Origin: Bacillota bacterium
GTDB taxonomy: Bacteria > Bacillota > Clostridia > Acetivibrionales > DSM-1351
Direction: 5' to 3'
Length of the DNA: 19,519 nt
Assembly: GCA_023460955.1 (NCBI GenBank)
Contig: JAEWOH010000084.1
Coordinates: 1-19,519 of the forward strand
Positions 1-6,036 of this stretch are shown in pieces. The notes beneath the pieces were generated by a model, which worked only from the letters and a program-made list of their open reading frames with translations, had not been told where the DNA came from and made no database searches. Positions within the stretch are counted from its first letter, which is position 1, and each line of letters begins with the position of its first letter. A program made the position numbers and the translations under genes.

Positions 1-136
1 TGTGGTTAGAGCCTTTCTTTAACCATCAAAGTGGTAGGTAGGTGAAACTAATCCACAGTATCTTAAACAGTATATTACATATCCTTGGCGAGGGATATAA
101 ATAACTACGACTATATAATACGAGGTAGATGGGATA

Positions 137-1498
137 GTGAACTTTGGCTTACAATCTTTTCGCATTAAGTCCATTAAAAATAAAAAAAGAATAGCCTTAT
201 TAACAGTAACCTTATTGATAATTATTTTAGTAGTATATTTTTTGTTTTTTAAAGCATTTAGTATCTCTGCTTATGAATATCGTGATAGTCTCTCCCCTGA
301 TGCAATGAAAATAGACACAGATTATTTTATAAAAACGTTGAAAGAAAATCATCCTGAAATGAAAGACAGTCAAACCAAATATGATTACATTATTAGCGGG
401 ATTTACGAAAAAATAAGAAAACCAATGAATACTGAGGACTTTTACTGGACTCTTAACACATTGAATGTGGCATTAAAAGATGGACATACACATTTTATGG
501 TAGATCAAGTCAATAGGGATTGTATCGATTTACCAGCACTGGAATGGACAAGTGATGGGTTGATAGCAAAGGAAAATAAAGCTTTTATAAAAACAGGGGA
601 CAAAATATTATCAATAGGAGGTATGTCCTCCACTGAGTTGTTAAAAAGCCTTGATAATTTGATTCCTGCAGAGATTGAGGAATGGGTTAAAGCCAATACG
701 ATGGTGATATCAAAAGGGATGTTTTTAAGACGATTAAATCTGGTTGATAAAAATAATAACGTAAATATAAGCTATGAAAGAAATGGCAAGATTGTTACTC
801 GGGATATACCTCTTCATCAATGTGGTGAAACAGTTTTTGAAGGTATTACAGAATTCATTTCCTATACATCTTCAAGGAAATTGAAATGGAGCATAGATAA
901 AGCCAATAGTGTAGGGATTATTACAATTAATACTTGTCCGAATGGAAAACAATATATTGAAGGATTCAGGGATTTTTTCCGTACAGTTAATGAAAACGAA
1001 ATTAAGAACATAGCAGTTGATTTGAGAAAAAATGGCGGAGGGAGTTCCATAGTTATAAATCAATTTTTAAGTTTTATTGATATACAAAGTTACATGTACA
1101 TTGGTAACAATCTTTTGTATAACAATCCAAAAGATTTCAGAGATATAACACCAAATGATCCACCTCTATTTAAGGGAAGTGTTTATTTACTGACATCAAA
1201 TTCTACGTTTAGTGCGGCAAGTGATTTTGTTGTAATACTTAAAGCAAACTCGGTTGCAAAGGTGATTGGACAGCCTACCGGCAATATTCCATCATTCTTC
1301 GGAAATATAAAATCGAGTAGTTTACCAAACAGTAAGTTTCTATTCCAATACGCCACTACAAGATATAAATATCCTGTACCGGAAGACGAACAGTATAAAG
1401 CTATTATCCCAGACTACCCAATAGAATATTCAAAACGGGATATAGTTGAAAAAAGAGATCCATGGTTAGAATTTGTTACAGAAATGACTCATAATTAA
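137..1498 (+). CDS. Membrane-anchored S41 (tail-specific protease family) peptidase
   Basis: Probable serine peptidase of family S41 (CtpA/Tsp-like C-terminal processing fold), held outside the membrane by one N-terminal helix at about residues 17-40. Seen in the sequence: a PDZ-like patch GDKILSIGG near residue 155, the DLRKNGGG strand-loop at about 295-302 that is typical of S41 cores, and SNSTFSAASDF, whose Ser359 is at the position of the nucleophile. The following VIGQPTGN matches the conserved segment after the active site in the shorter, TSP-like S41 proteins. The start is GTG at 137, behind GAGGTAG at 122-128. The upstream 136 bases hold no gene or convincing promoter that I can name. 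Substrate unknown; the general lysine/serine dyad is inferred from the family, not proven. The gene stands alone with 172 bp before the next one. Confidence 0.85.
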   Translation: MNFGLQSFRIKSIKNKKRIALLTVTLLIIILVVYFLFFKAFSISAYEYRDSLSPDAMKIDTDYFIKTLKENHPEMKDSQTKYDYIISGIYEKIRKPMNTEDFYWTLNTLNVALKDGHTHFMVDQVNRDCIDLPALEWTSDGLIAKENKAFIKTGDKILSIGGMSSTELLKSLDNLIPAEIEEWVKANTMVISKGMFLRRLNLVDKNNNVNISYERNGKIVTRDIPLHQCGETVFEGITEFISYTSSRKLKWSIDKANSVGIITINTCPNGKQYIEGFRDFFRTVNENEIKNIAVDLRKNGGGSSIVINQFLSFIDIQSYMYIGNNLLYNNPKDFRDITPNDPPLFKGSVYLLTSNSTFSAASDFVVILKANSVAKVIGQPTGNIPSFFGNIKSSSLPNSKFLFQYATTRYKYPVPEDEQYKAIIPDYPIEYSKRDIVEKRDPWLEFVTEMTHN

Positions 1499-1566
1499 TG
1501 CTTGGGACGTATAGAGCAACGTGTTTAAAGCAACATGGAGTACGCATCTGAAAATTAAGACATAAT

Positions 1567-1649
1567 TATGTTCATGGTAACTATTGACTCCGATTAACTC
1601 CAAATGTAGTATAGAACTGAGTAATTATGGTAAAAAACTAATGAACATA
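1567..1649. repeat. 9-bp inverted repeat bracketing a promoter
   Basis: TATGTTCAT (1567-1575) and its exact reverse complement ATGAACATA (1641-1649) flank the probable sigma-A promoter of the kinase gene. They may be a widely spaced operator pair. They are too short to argue for an invertible segment without other evidence. A 12-bp palindrome ACATAATTATGT (1560-1571) overlaps the left copy. Confidence 0.4.
1584..1612 (+). promoter_or_regulatory. Sigma-A-type promoter for the APH-fold kinase gene
   Basis: TTGACT (1584-1589), a 17-bp spacer, then TAGTAT (1607-1612). It lies about 60 bp upstream of the kinase start, with the right orientation and spacing. No clear intrinsic terminator separates it from the S41 gene. 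Confidence 0.6.
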
Positions 1650-1670
1650 TTGGTTTAAGGGGATGCTTTA

Positions 1671-2474
1671 ATGGAAAATCAGATAGGAAAATTTATTGGT
1701 AGTGGCGGTACTGCAACTGTCTATGAATGGGGAAACGATGAAATAATCAAGATTTTTAAGCCTGAAGTTCAAATAGAAACAATAAAAAATGAGGAATATA
1801 TCGGAAAAATACTAAACGATTTTTCACTCAATATCCCCAAATATATTGGAACAATAGATATTGACGATAAGAAAGGAATAATATACGAGCGGATAAACGG
1901 CAAGCAATTTGCAGAAAAAATATTTAGTGCCACAGATCAATCAGAAACAGCAGCTGATTTTGCTAAAATGCACTATGAAATCCACCAAAATCATACAGAC
2001 AAACTGCCTTCACAGCGAGATATGTTCAATTGGCGAATTTCAAAAATTGAGAATTACTTAGGGAAAGATTTGAGAAAAATACAAGATTTACTTGATAGTT
2101 TACCTACAAATAATAATCTTTGCCACGGAGACTTTCATCCTTTAAATATCCTTGTGGAACACGAAAAATATATAGCAATTGATTGGGAAGGTAGTTGTGC
2201 AGGGCACCCATTTTTAGATGTCGCCTGGAGTTATTTAACTCTGATTTCACCCTTAATTCAAGCAATGTATGGACAACTAATTGGGCAAACAATTACTGAT
2301 TTTTCTGATGAATATCTTAATTATTACTGTTTATACGCAAATACAGACAAAGATTTAATTCTGAAGTATTTGCCTGTTGTTGCTGTACGAAGGTTATGTG
2401 ATAATATCACATGTGTAGGAGATGCCTCAAGATATGAGAATGACTGGCTTATAAATATAATATCTTCAGTATAA
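1671..2474 (+). CDS. APH-fold (aminoglycoside/choline kinase-like) phosphotransferase
   Basis: 267-aa small-molecule kinase of the APH family (protein-kinase-like fold), predicted cytosolic and ATP-dependent. The N-lobe has a glycine-rich loop GSGGTAT (residues 10-16) and a candidate ATP-binding Lys27 in IIKIFKP. The catalytic loop is HGDFHPLN (152-159), with Asp154 as catalytic base and Asn159 as metal ligand. The second metal-binding Asp171 is in IDWEG. All core residues are present, so it should be active. The start is ATG at 1671 with AAGGGGAT at 1657-1664. The substrate is not predictable: the family covers antibiotics, choline, homoserine, methylthioribose and others. The HAD gene begins 42 bp downstream on the same strand and may be cotranscribed. 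Confidence 0.85.
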   Translation: MENQIGKFIGSGGTATVYEWGNDEIIKIFKPEVQIETIKNEEYIGKILNDFSLNIPKYIGTIDIDDKKGIIYERINGKQFAEKIFSATDQSETAADFAKMHYEIHQNHTDKLPSQRDMFNWRISKIENYLGKDLRKIQDLLDSLPTNNNLCHGDFHPLNILVEHEKYIAIDWEGSCAGHPFLDVAWSYLTLISPLIQAMYGQLIGQTITDFSDEYLNYYCLYANTDKDLILKYLPVVAVRRLCDNITCVGDASRYENDWLINIISSV

Positions 2475-2516
2475 GAAGCTTTATGATTATTGAGATTTTA
2501 TGCAGGAGGGCTAAGC

Positions 2517-3113
2517 ATGAAAGCATTAATCTTGGATATGTATGGTGTGATTGTGAAAGACCCTGAAGGTGGATTTATGACATTTGTAAATGGCACATTT
2601 CCTGAGTTAAGCCGCAATGATGCATATCGTTATTGGAGTAAAGCAGCTGCAGGAGAATTATCTTCTTTAGACCTCTTAATAAAGCTGGGCTTTAAAGGCG
2701 ATGTGAGTAAAATTGAAAAAGAATATCTAGACACTATACAAATCAATGAATCTTTTTATGAATACGCTCCAATTTTGAAAAAGAATTACCATTTAGCTTT
2801 ATTATCAAACGATCTAAGCGAATGGAACAAATATCTGCGTGATAAATTTAAAATTAACGACTATTTTAATATCATAACAGTCAGCGGAGATGTAAAAATA
2901 AAAAAGCCAGATGAGCAAATATTTCGGCTTACACTTGATAAACTAGGGCACTCAGCCTCTGATTGCATATATGTAGATGACAGAGAATATAATTTGGCCG
3001 CTGCACAATTGCTTGGAATGGATACCATACTTTTTAACAGCAGAAATGTTCAGTATGAAGGAAAAACCGTTGTAAGTTTTAAAGAGCTTACAGGTATGCT
3101 GATACATTCGTAA
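2517..3113 (+). CDS. HAD superfamily (subfamily IA-like) hydrolase
   Basis: 198-aa haloacid-dehalogenase-fold protein. Motif I is LDMYGVIV with nucleophile Asp7; the usual second aspartate of the DxD phosphatase motif is Tyr9, as in the DxYG motif of haloacid dehalogenases. Motif II is LLSND, motif III lysine is in KKPDEQIF, and motif IV is YVDDREYN. A helical cap lies between motifs I and II. The start is ATG 2517, not the in-frame ATG at 2490, because AGGAGGG (2504-2510) sits six bases before it. Known for the family: hydrolysis through an aspartyl intermediate. The Tyr in motif I means a phosphatase role should not be assumed. It sits behind the APH-fold kinase, possibly in one transcript; whether the two act on one metabolite is a guess. 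Confidence 0.85.
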   Translation: MKALILDMYGVIVKDPEGGFMTFVNGTFPELSRNDAYRYWSKAAAGELSSLDLLIKLGFKGDVSKIEKEYLDTIQINESFYEYAPILKKNYHLALLSNDLSEWNKYLRDKFKINDYFNIITVSGDVKIKKPDEQIFRLTLDKLGHSASDCIYVDDREYNLAAAQLLGMDTILFNSRNVQYEGKTVVSFKELTGMLIHS

Positions 3114-3238
3114 AATTATTGATAATTTCCCGTAGACTTTTCCTAGTTTCTTAATACCACTGTCCATTTTTTAGTTGCTGAAATGTAGCTAAGTATATAA
3201 ACAAGTAAAACTTATTAATATTAAGCGAGGTATCCTAA

Positions 3239-3373
3239 ATGAATATTATACAAGACATTACAGACTTTATTTTTGTAGAAAACAATCCGCATACAGAACG
3301 GGTAATGTCAGAACTCCAAAAATGTGGACAATATTTCAAAGATGCAATACCTGTATTCGCTTGTGACGATTGA
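3239..3373 (+). CDS. Small hypothetical protein, 44 aa, possibly a gene remnant
   Basis: An open frame starts at ATG 3239 behind GCGAGG (3225-3230) and ends at TGA 3371-3373, giving 44 residues that begin MNIIQDITDFIFVENNP. The opening is weakly reminiscent of the N-terminus of YdcF/DUF218-type proteins, but the rest does not follow that family. It could therefore be the 5' stump of a decayed gene rather than a functional peptide. I do not recognise it with confidence. A 12-bp hairpin follows about 60 bp downstream. Confidence 0.35.
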   Translation: MNIIQDITDFIFVENNPHTERVMSELQKCGQYFKDAIPVFACDD

Positions 3374-3434
3374 TATACTGACGAGTAGCGATAGTATTTT
3401 ATAGACTAGTTGACAATGTTATAGCTATTTATCA

Positions 3435-3465
3435 TGGGCTGACAAAATTAACCTTTGTCAGCCCA
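3435..3465. terminator. Strong hairpin between convergent genes, possible terminator
   Basis: Perfect 12-bp stem TGGGCTGACAAA (3435-3446) / TTTGTCAGCCCA (3454-3465) with a 7-nt loop. It lies between the 44-aa ORF (+) and the 61-aa gene (-). Neither side has a clean T tract (CACTTTGCTCTTT follows on +), so termination is plausible but not textbook. Confidence 0.5.
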
Positions 3466-3502
3466 CACTTTGCTCTTTGGTCTTCTTGAAGTTTCTGTGC
3501 TC

Positions 3503-3688
3503 CTAATCAACAGTAATATTCAAATTGTGTTTTTCCTTGCTACTAAGCTTGTTCTCCAACAATTTTTTACCGATATATACCGCTCCACCGGTTCCCAGTA
3601 CTGTTGCACCGCCTATCAGACAGCCTTTAGCAATATCACTTTTTTCGATTGCTTTACTTAATGTTTCCACTAATTTTAATAATTCCAT
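3503..3688 (-). CDS. Small single-pass membrane protein, 61 aa, unknown function
   Basis: A short protein with a charged amphipathic N-terminal helix (MELLKLVETLSKAIEKSD), a Gly-rich hydrophobic segment at about residues 21-42 (GCLIGGATVLGTGGAVYIG), and a lysine-rich C-terminal tail. It could be a one-pass membrane protein or a glycine-zipper helix. I do not recognise a family. The start is ATG 3688 with GGAGG at 3703-3699, ten bases upstream. That GGAGG is inside a perfect hairpin (see 3700-3737), which supports a real, translationally controlled gene. A toxin, bacteriocin-like or spore peptide are all possible; nothing here decides. Confidence 0.55.
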   Translation of the reverse strand: MELLKLVETLSKAIEKSDIAKGCLIGGATVLGTGGAVYIGKKLLENKLSSKEKHNLNITVD

Positions 3689-3699
3689 CAGGGCTTAAC

Positions 3700-3737
3700 C
3701 TCCAATAAATATATTTACTACATTATATTTATTGGAG
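3700..3737 (-). promoter_or_regulatory. Perfect 14-bp hairpin that sequesters the ribosome binding site of the 61-aa gene
   Basis: CTCCAATAAATATA (3700-3713) and TATATTTATTGGAG (3724-3737) are exact reverse complements separated by 10 nt. In the - strand transcript the first arm begins CUCC and the second ends GGAG, which is the Shine-Dalgarno sequence of the gene starting at 3688. The stem therefore hides the ribosome binding site. Ten of its 14 pairs are A-U, giving a meltable stem. As DNA it could also be an operator. Confidence 0.6.
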
Positions 3738-3869
3738 TAAGATGTGTTTACATAAATAATATAATAATGATACACATGGATATTAATATAATTTTATATC
3801 AGGATTTTTTTGTAATGAATAAATGTATTTGAGTACACCTATATATAATTTAGGAGACTATCAACCTAT

Positions 3870-4067
3870 TTACTCATGTCTTTTACAAACAATCTCATAC
3901 TTAATACCCTCCAAGTCCTTGAAATAAACAGCATAATAATAAGGACCATATTCAGGGTAAAGCTTTGGTGGAGTTACAATGTTTGCACCTATTTTGACCA
4001 ATTCAATTAGAATCTTTCTTCTTTTTGAATACATTTTATCCGAATACTTTTTAAATAAGTTCAGCAT
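3870..4067 (-). pseudogene. C-terminal fragment of a VOC (glyoxalase/bleomycin-resistance fold) protein
   Basis: The 65 residues contain PPKLYPEYGPYYYAVYFKD followed by LEGIKYEIVC. This is the usual end of a VOC-superfamily protein (metal-ligand strand ending F-x-D-P-x-G-x-x-x-E). Family members are about 120-140 residues long, so the first half is missing. The frame stays open only to about 4113, and no ribosome binding site precedes the ATG at 4067; the upstream bases are instead used as the Shine-Dalgarno of the divergent Spo0E-like gene. Best read as a truncated remnant. Expression of the stump cannot be excluded. Confidence 0.65.
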
Positions 4068-4088
4068 ACTAGACTTGGAGGATCTAAT

Positions 4089-4265
4089 ATGAGAGAATTT
4101 ATTACCTTGCTAAACGACATTGAACACTTGCGCAGCAATTTGCATGATTTAATTAGCCAAAAAGACTCTGATTTATCTGATCCCGAAGTTATTTTTGCCA
4201 GTAAAATGCTTAATACCTCAATTACAAATTATACTGAATTGATAATAGAAAAATCTAAGTTATAA
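4089..4265 (+). CDS. Spo0E-like sporulation regulator, 58 aa
   Basis: Short two-helix protein that fits the Spo0E aspartyl-phosphate phosphatase family. An N-terminal helix (FITLLNDIEHLRSNLHDLI) is followed by the spacing DSDLSDPEVIFASKMLN and a second helix ending in a charged tail. Family members remove the phosphate from Spo0A~P and delay sporulation. The family signature SQELD appears here as SKMLN (residues 38-42): the aspartate thought essential for phosphatase activity is Asn42. The protein may be inactive, altered or a decoy. Start ATG 4089 with GGAGGA (4077-4082), spacing 6. The gene is divergent from the VOC fragment with 21 bp between them, and convergent with the short-chain dehydrogenase. 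Confidence 0.75.
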   Translation: MREFITLLNDIEHLRSNLHDLISQKDSDLSDPEVIFASKMLNTSITNYTELIIEKSKL

Positions 4266-4287
4266 CTTAAACCCTACCGTTCTGACT

Positions 4288-5052
4288 TTATCCATCCCTA
4301 CGCATCAAACTGAAGCTTTGTGCAGTTGGCCCAATATCAGGCTGGCTTGCCAGAAACAGTGCCAGCGGTACCACATCTTCCGGCTGTTTGTGCCACTCGC
4401 TGTCAATAGCATTGACCACACTCTTACCATTACTTATATCATTATCAATAGTAGTCTCGACAGGTCCCGGAATCAGCTCGTTAACACTTATGTTGTATTG
4501 GAGAAGTTCCTGGGCCAACACGCGTGTCAGCATCCAAAGTCCGGCTTTGGAGCAGGAGTACGCTGAGGTGCCGGAAAATCCGCGGTGACCCAATCCTGAG
4601 CCAAGGGTAATAATCTTCCCCCCACCACGCTGCTTAAAATAAGGAATGGCGGCATGAACACAGTAATAGGCGCCAAACAGATTCAGCTCTACGGTTCTCT
4701 TCCAATTATCAAGGTCGCTGTTTTCCACAGATTTCCGGTCATAGTTGGCTCCTGCGTTAATTACAAGGATATCTATGCCTCCGAAGTTTTTTGCTGCCCG
4801 TTCAAACAATCTACCTACTGCCTCACTGTCAGTAACATCAACTGGTACAGCAACAGCTTTGCCTCCAAATTCGGCAATAATACGAGCTGTTTCGGCTATT
4901 TCTTCCTCACTTCGGGCAACACAAACAACAGCTGCTCCCGCCTTTCCATACGCCAGGGCTATTGCTTTGCCAATGCCGCGGCCGGCACCGGTTATAACCG
5001 CTACTTTTCCGACTAAAACTCCTCCGGTACAATTGGTATTCATATTATACAT
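4288..5052 (-). CDS. Short-chain dehydrogenase/reductase (SDR)
   Basis: Classical SDR, about 250 aa, NAD(P)-dependent oxidoreductase with a Rossmann fold. Visible motifs: cofactor loop TGAGRGIG (residues 21-28), NAGA (99-102), catalytic Ser152 in LGSGLG, and YSCSK with Tyr165/Lys169. PGPVET follows the active site. Substrate unknown; FabG-like acyl reductases and sugar/alcohol dehydrogenases are equally open. The gene is visibly richer in G+C than its neighbours (34 of 60 bases at 4561-4620), which suggests horizontal acquisition. Start choice is uncertain: neither ATG 5052 nor ATG 5043 has a nearby ribosome binding site. The only strong one (AGGAGGAG, 5110-5103) serves a short upstream frame that ends one base before ATG 5043. 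Confidence 0.85.
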   Translation of the reverse strand: MYNMNTNCTGGVLVGKVAVITGAGRGIGKAIALAYGKAGAAVVCVARSEEEIAETARIIAEFGGKAVAVPVDVTDSEAVGRLFERAAKNFGGIDILVINAGANYDRKSVENSDLDNWKRTVELNLFGAYYCVHAAIPYFKQRGGGKIITLGSGLGHRGFSGTSAYSCSKAGLWMLTRVLAQELLQYNISVNELIPGPVETTIDNDISNGKSVVNAIDSEWHKQPEDVVPLALFLASQPDIGPTAQSFSLMRRDG

Positions 5053-5098
5053 AGCTTTTAAAATATGTATTGGACATCTGATTACAGCAATTGTCCAA
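5045..5098 (-). other. Candidate 17-codon leader ORF upstream of the SDR gene
   Basis: TTG at 5098 lies six bases after GGAGG within AGGAGGAG (5110-5103). It opens a frame LDNCCNQMSNTYFKSYV whose TAA (5047-5045) ends one base before the in-frame SDR ATG at 5043. An 8-bp inverted repeat ATTGGACA/TGTCCAAT (5069-5076 / 5092-5099) lies inside it. Translational coupling or a small frameshift at the original N-terminus are both possible. Confidence 0.3.
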
Positions 5099-5127
5099 TC
5101 TTCTCCTCCTAACTATCCTTGTTTTAT

Positions 5128-5178
5128 CTCAATTTGTTTGCCTCATTTGTTTGTCTCAATTTGTTTGCCTCAATATTT
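5128..5178. repeat. Short tandem repeat, 13-14-bp unit, about 3.5 copies
   Basis: CTCAATTTGTTTGC (5128-5141), CTCATTTGTTTGT (5142-5154), CTCAATTTGTTTGC (5155-5168), then a partial copy. It spans the stop codon of the broken DUF2809-like gene. Its origin is probably replication slippage. Confidence 0.7.
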
Positions 5179-5401
5179 TACTAATAACTGTATCCATAAT
5201 TAAAGATATGCTTGCCCCAATTGTATAAGGAATCAGATCCATAACATCAAAAACAGAACCGAATACCAGTCGAAAAACAAATTATTCTCAACACCCAAAA
5301 CCTCTGCTATATGTAAAAATTGCATAAACTCAATTGTAAAGGACAATAGCAGAGTGAACAGCATTAGCTTAAAAGAATTGAACTCATGAATCCCCATAAT
5401 A
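5156..5401 (-). pseudogene. DUF2809-like membrane protein, C-terminal part of an IS-split gene
   Basis: The - strand frame reading down from the IS edge gives IMGIHEFNSFKLMLF and then IEFMQFLHIAEVLGVENNLFF. At the A5 run 5263-5267 (T5 on the coding strand) the frame breaks. Adding one base continues as RLVFGSVFDVMDLIPYTIG, ending near TGA 5158-5156. The pattern E-x-x-Q plus FGSVFD-x-x-D-L-x-x-Y-x-x-G matches DUF2809 (YjgA-like, VanZ-related) small membrane proteins. It is the second half of the gene whose first half is at 7198-7337. The two join in frame when the mobile element and one copy of the target duplication are removed. Two independent lesions make it a pseudogene, unless the frameshift is a sequencing error. 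Confidence 0.8.
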
Positions 5402-5433
5402 AAATAATAGGCTCTGTCACAACTTATGGTTGA
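5402..5433. repeat. Target duplication and left terminal inverted repeat of the IS
   Basis: AAATAATA (5402-5409) is identical to 7198-7205. The IS end GGCTCTGTCACAACTTATGG (from 5410, 24 bases to 5433) matches the inverted right end at 21 of 24 positions. Confidence 0.9.
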
Positions 5434-5446
5434 AATTTATTATTTT

Positions 5447-5475
5447 TTGAGCAGAGTTAATTATACTCTGCTCAA
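5447..5475. other. 11-bp hairpin downstream of the passenger gene
   Basis: TTGAGCAGAGT (5447-5457) / ACTCTGCTCAA (5465-5475), loop of 7. It lies between the passenger stop codon and the IS end. No T tract follows on the - strand (A-rich instead), so it is not a standard terminator. It may protect the transcript end or block outside transcription. Confidence 0.45.
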
Positions 5476-5505
5476 TTGATTCATTTAGCTCGCTATTGTG
5501 AGATA

Positions 5506-5925
5506 TTACGTAGTAAAGTGGATAATAGCATAGTCACTAACTTCTCCGTTATTATCAAATATAATGTAGAAACCATTAAAATCTTCTGGCGTTTTTCCAG
5601 TTTTAGTGAAATAATAAATGCTATTCGGATTATTTAAATCAATAGTTTTGTTTCTATTAGATGTACCGATGGCTAAACCAGGAATCTTCGTTTTATTGTC
5701 TGATTCTCCTAATAAATTAATAACTTCTTCTTTTGTCATATTGGCTAAATCATGTTTTTTTATCATATCTTTTACTATTAGAAATCTATTGTTTGGTTCT
5801 GCAAGCCATTTTTCCTGTGTAAAAGATACTCTTTGCTTATACTTATTTGCTTGAACGTTAATAATTGCTCCTCCCAAAATAATAATTAGGATTATTACTA
5901 AATAGATTATGCCTTTTATCTTCAC
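5506..5925 (-). CDS. IS passenger gene: membrane-anchored 139-aa protein, BamE/SmpA-like appearance
   Basis: One N-terminal transmembrane helix or uncleaved signal anchor (residues 5-24, IIYLVIILIIILGGAIINV), then a soluble extracytoplasmic part. Within it, DLANMTKEEVINLLGESD (about 60-77) resembles the helix-turn segment of BamE/SmpA-like small domains. The end, FNGFYIIFDNNGEVSDYAI, is a typical beta hairpin of that fold. Function unknown. Start GTG 5925 behind AGGAGGGG (5938-5931). The gene lies inside the terminal repeats of the IS, downstream of and in the same direction as the dead transposase, with its own candidate promoter. The frame is intact, unlike its host element, which suggests selection or recent arrival. 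Confidence 0.7.
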   Translation of the reverse strand: MKIKGIIYLVIILIIILGGAIINVQANKYKQRVSFTQEKWLAEPNNRFLIVKDMIKKHDLANMTKEEVINLLGESDNKTKIPGLAIGTSNRNKTIDLNNPNSIYYFTKTGKTPEDFNGFYIIFDNNGEVSDYAIIHFTT

Positions 5926-5944
5926 TATATCCCCTCCTCATTCC

Positions 5945-5980
5945 AATTCACAATTGTAAATTATTGTGAATTAATGGCAA
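5945..5980 (-). promoter_or_regulatory. Candidate promoter with overlapping palindromic operator for the passenger gene
   Basis: On the - strand TTGCCA (5980-5975), a 16-bp spacer and TACAAT (5958-5953) form a possible sigma-A promoter. A perfect 10-bp inverted repeat AATTCACAAT (5945-5954) / ATTGTGAATT (5963-5972) covers the -10 box and the spacer, the usual place for a repressor site. Confidence 0.45.
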
Positions 5981-6036
5981 TATATATAATAAATCATTTG
6001 CTAAATTTTACTGCATCTATTTCGAATTATTTCAAT

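Noticed and set aside
114..119. Perfect TATAAT before the S41 gene
   Set aside because: No -35 at the right distance, and transcription would start inside the ribosome binding site at 122-128.
1567..1649. Phase-variable (invertible) promoter
   Set aside because: The repeats are only 9 bp and no recombinase gene is nearby.
5128..5178. Regular short repeats, considered as a small CRISPR-like array
   Set aside because: Units of 13-14 bp follow each other without spacers; this is a simple tandem repeat.
4654..5203. Long + strand open frames opposite the SDR gene
   Set aside because: They have no ribosome binding sites or recognisable protein text and arise from the G+C-rich antisense strand of a clear SDR.
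5447..5475. Hairpin taken as an intrinsic terminator of the passenger gene
   Set aside because: The strand in question continues with A residues, not T; kept only as an unexplained hairpin.
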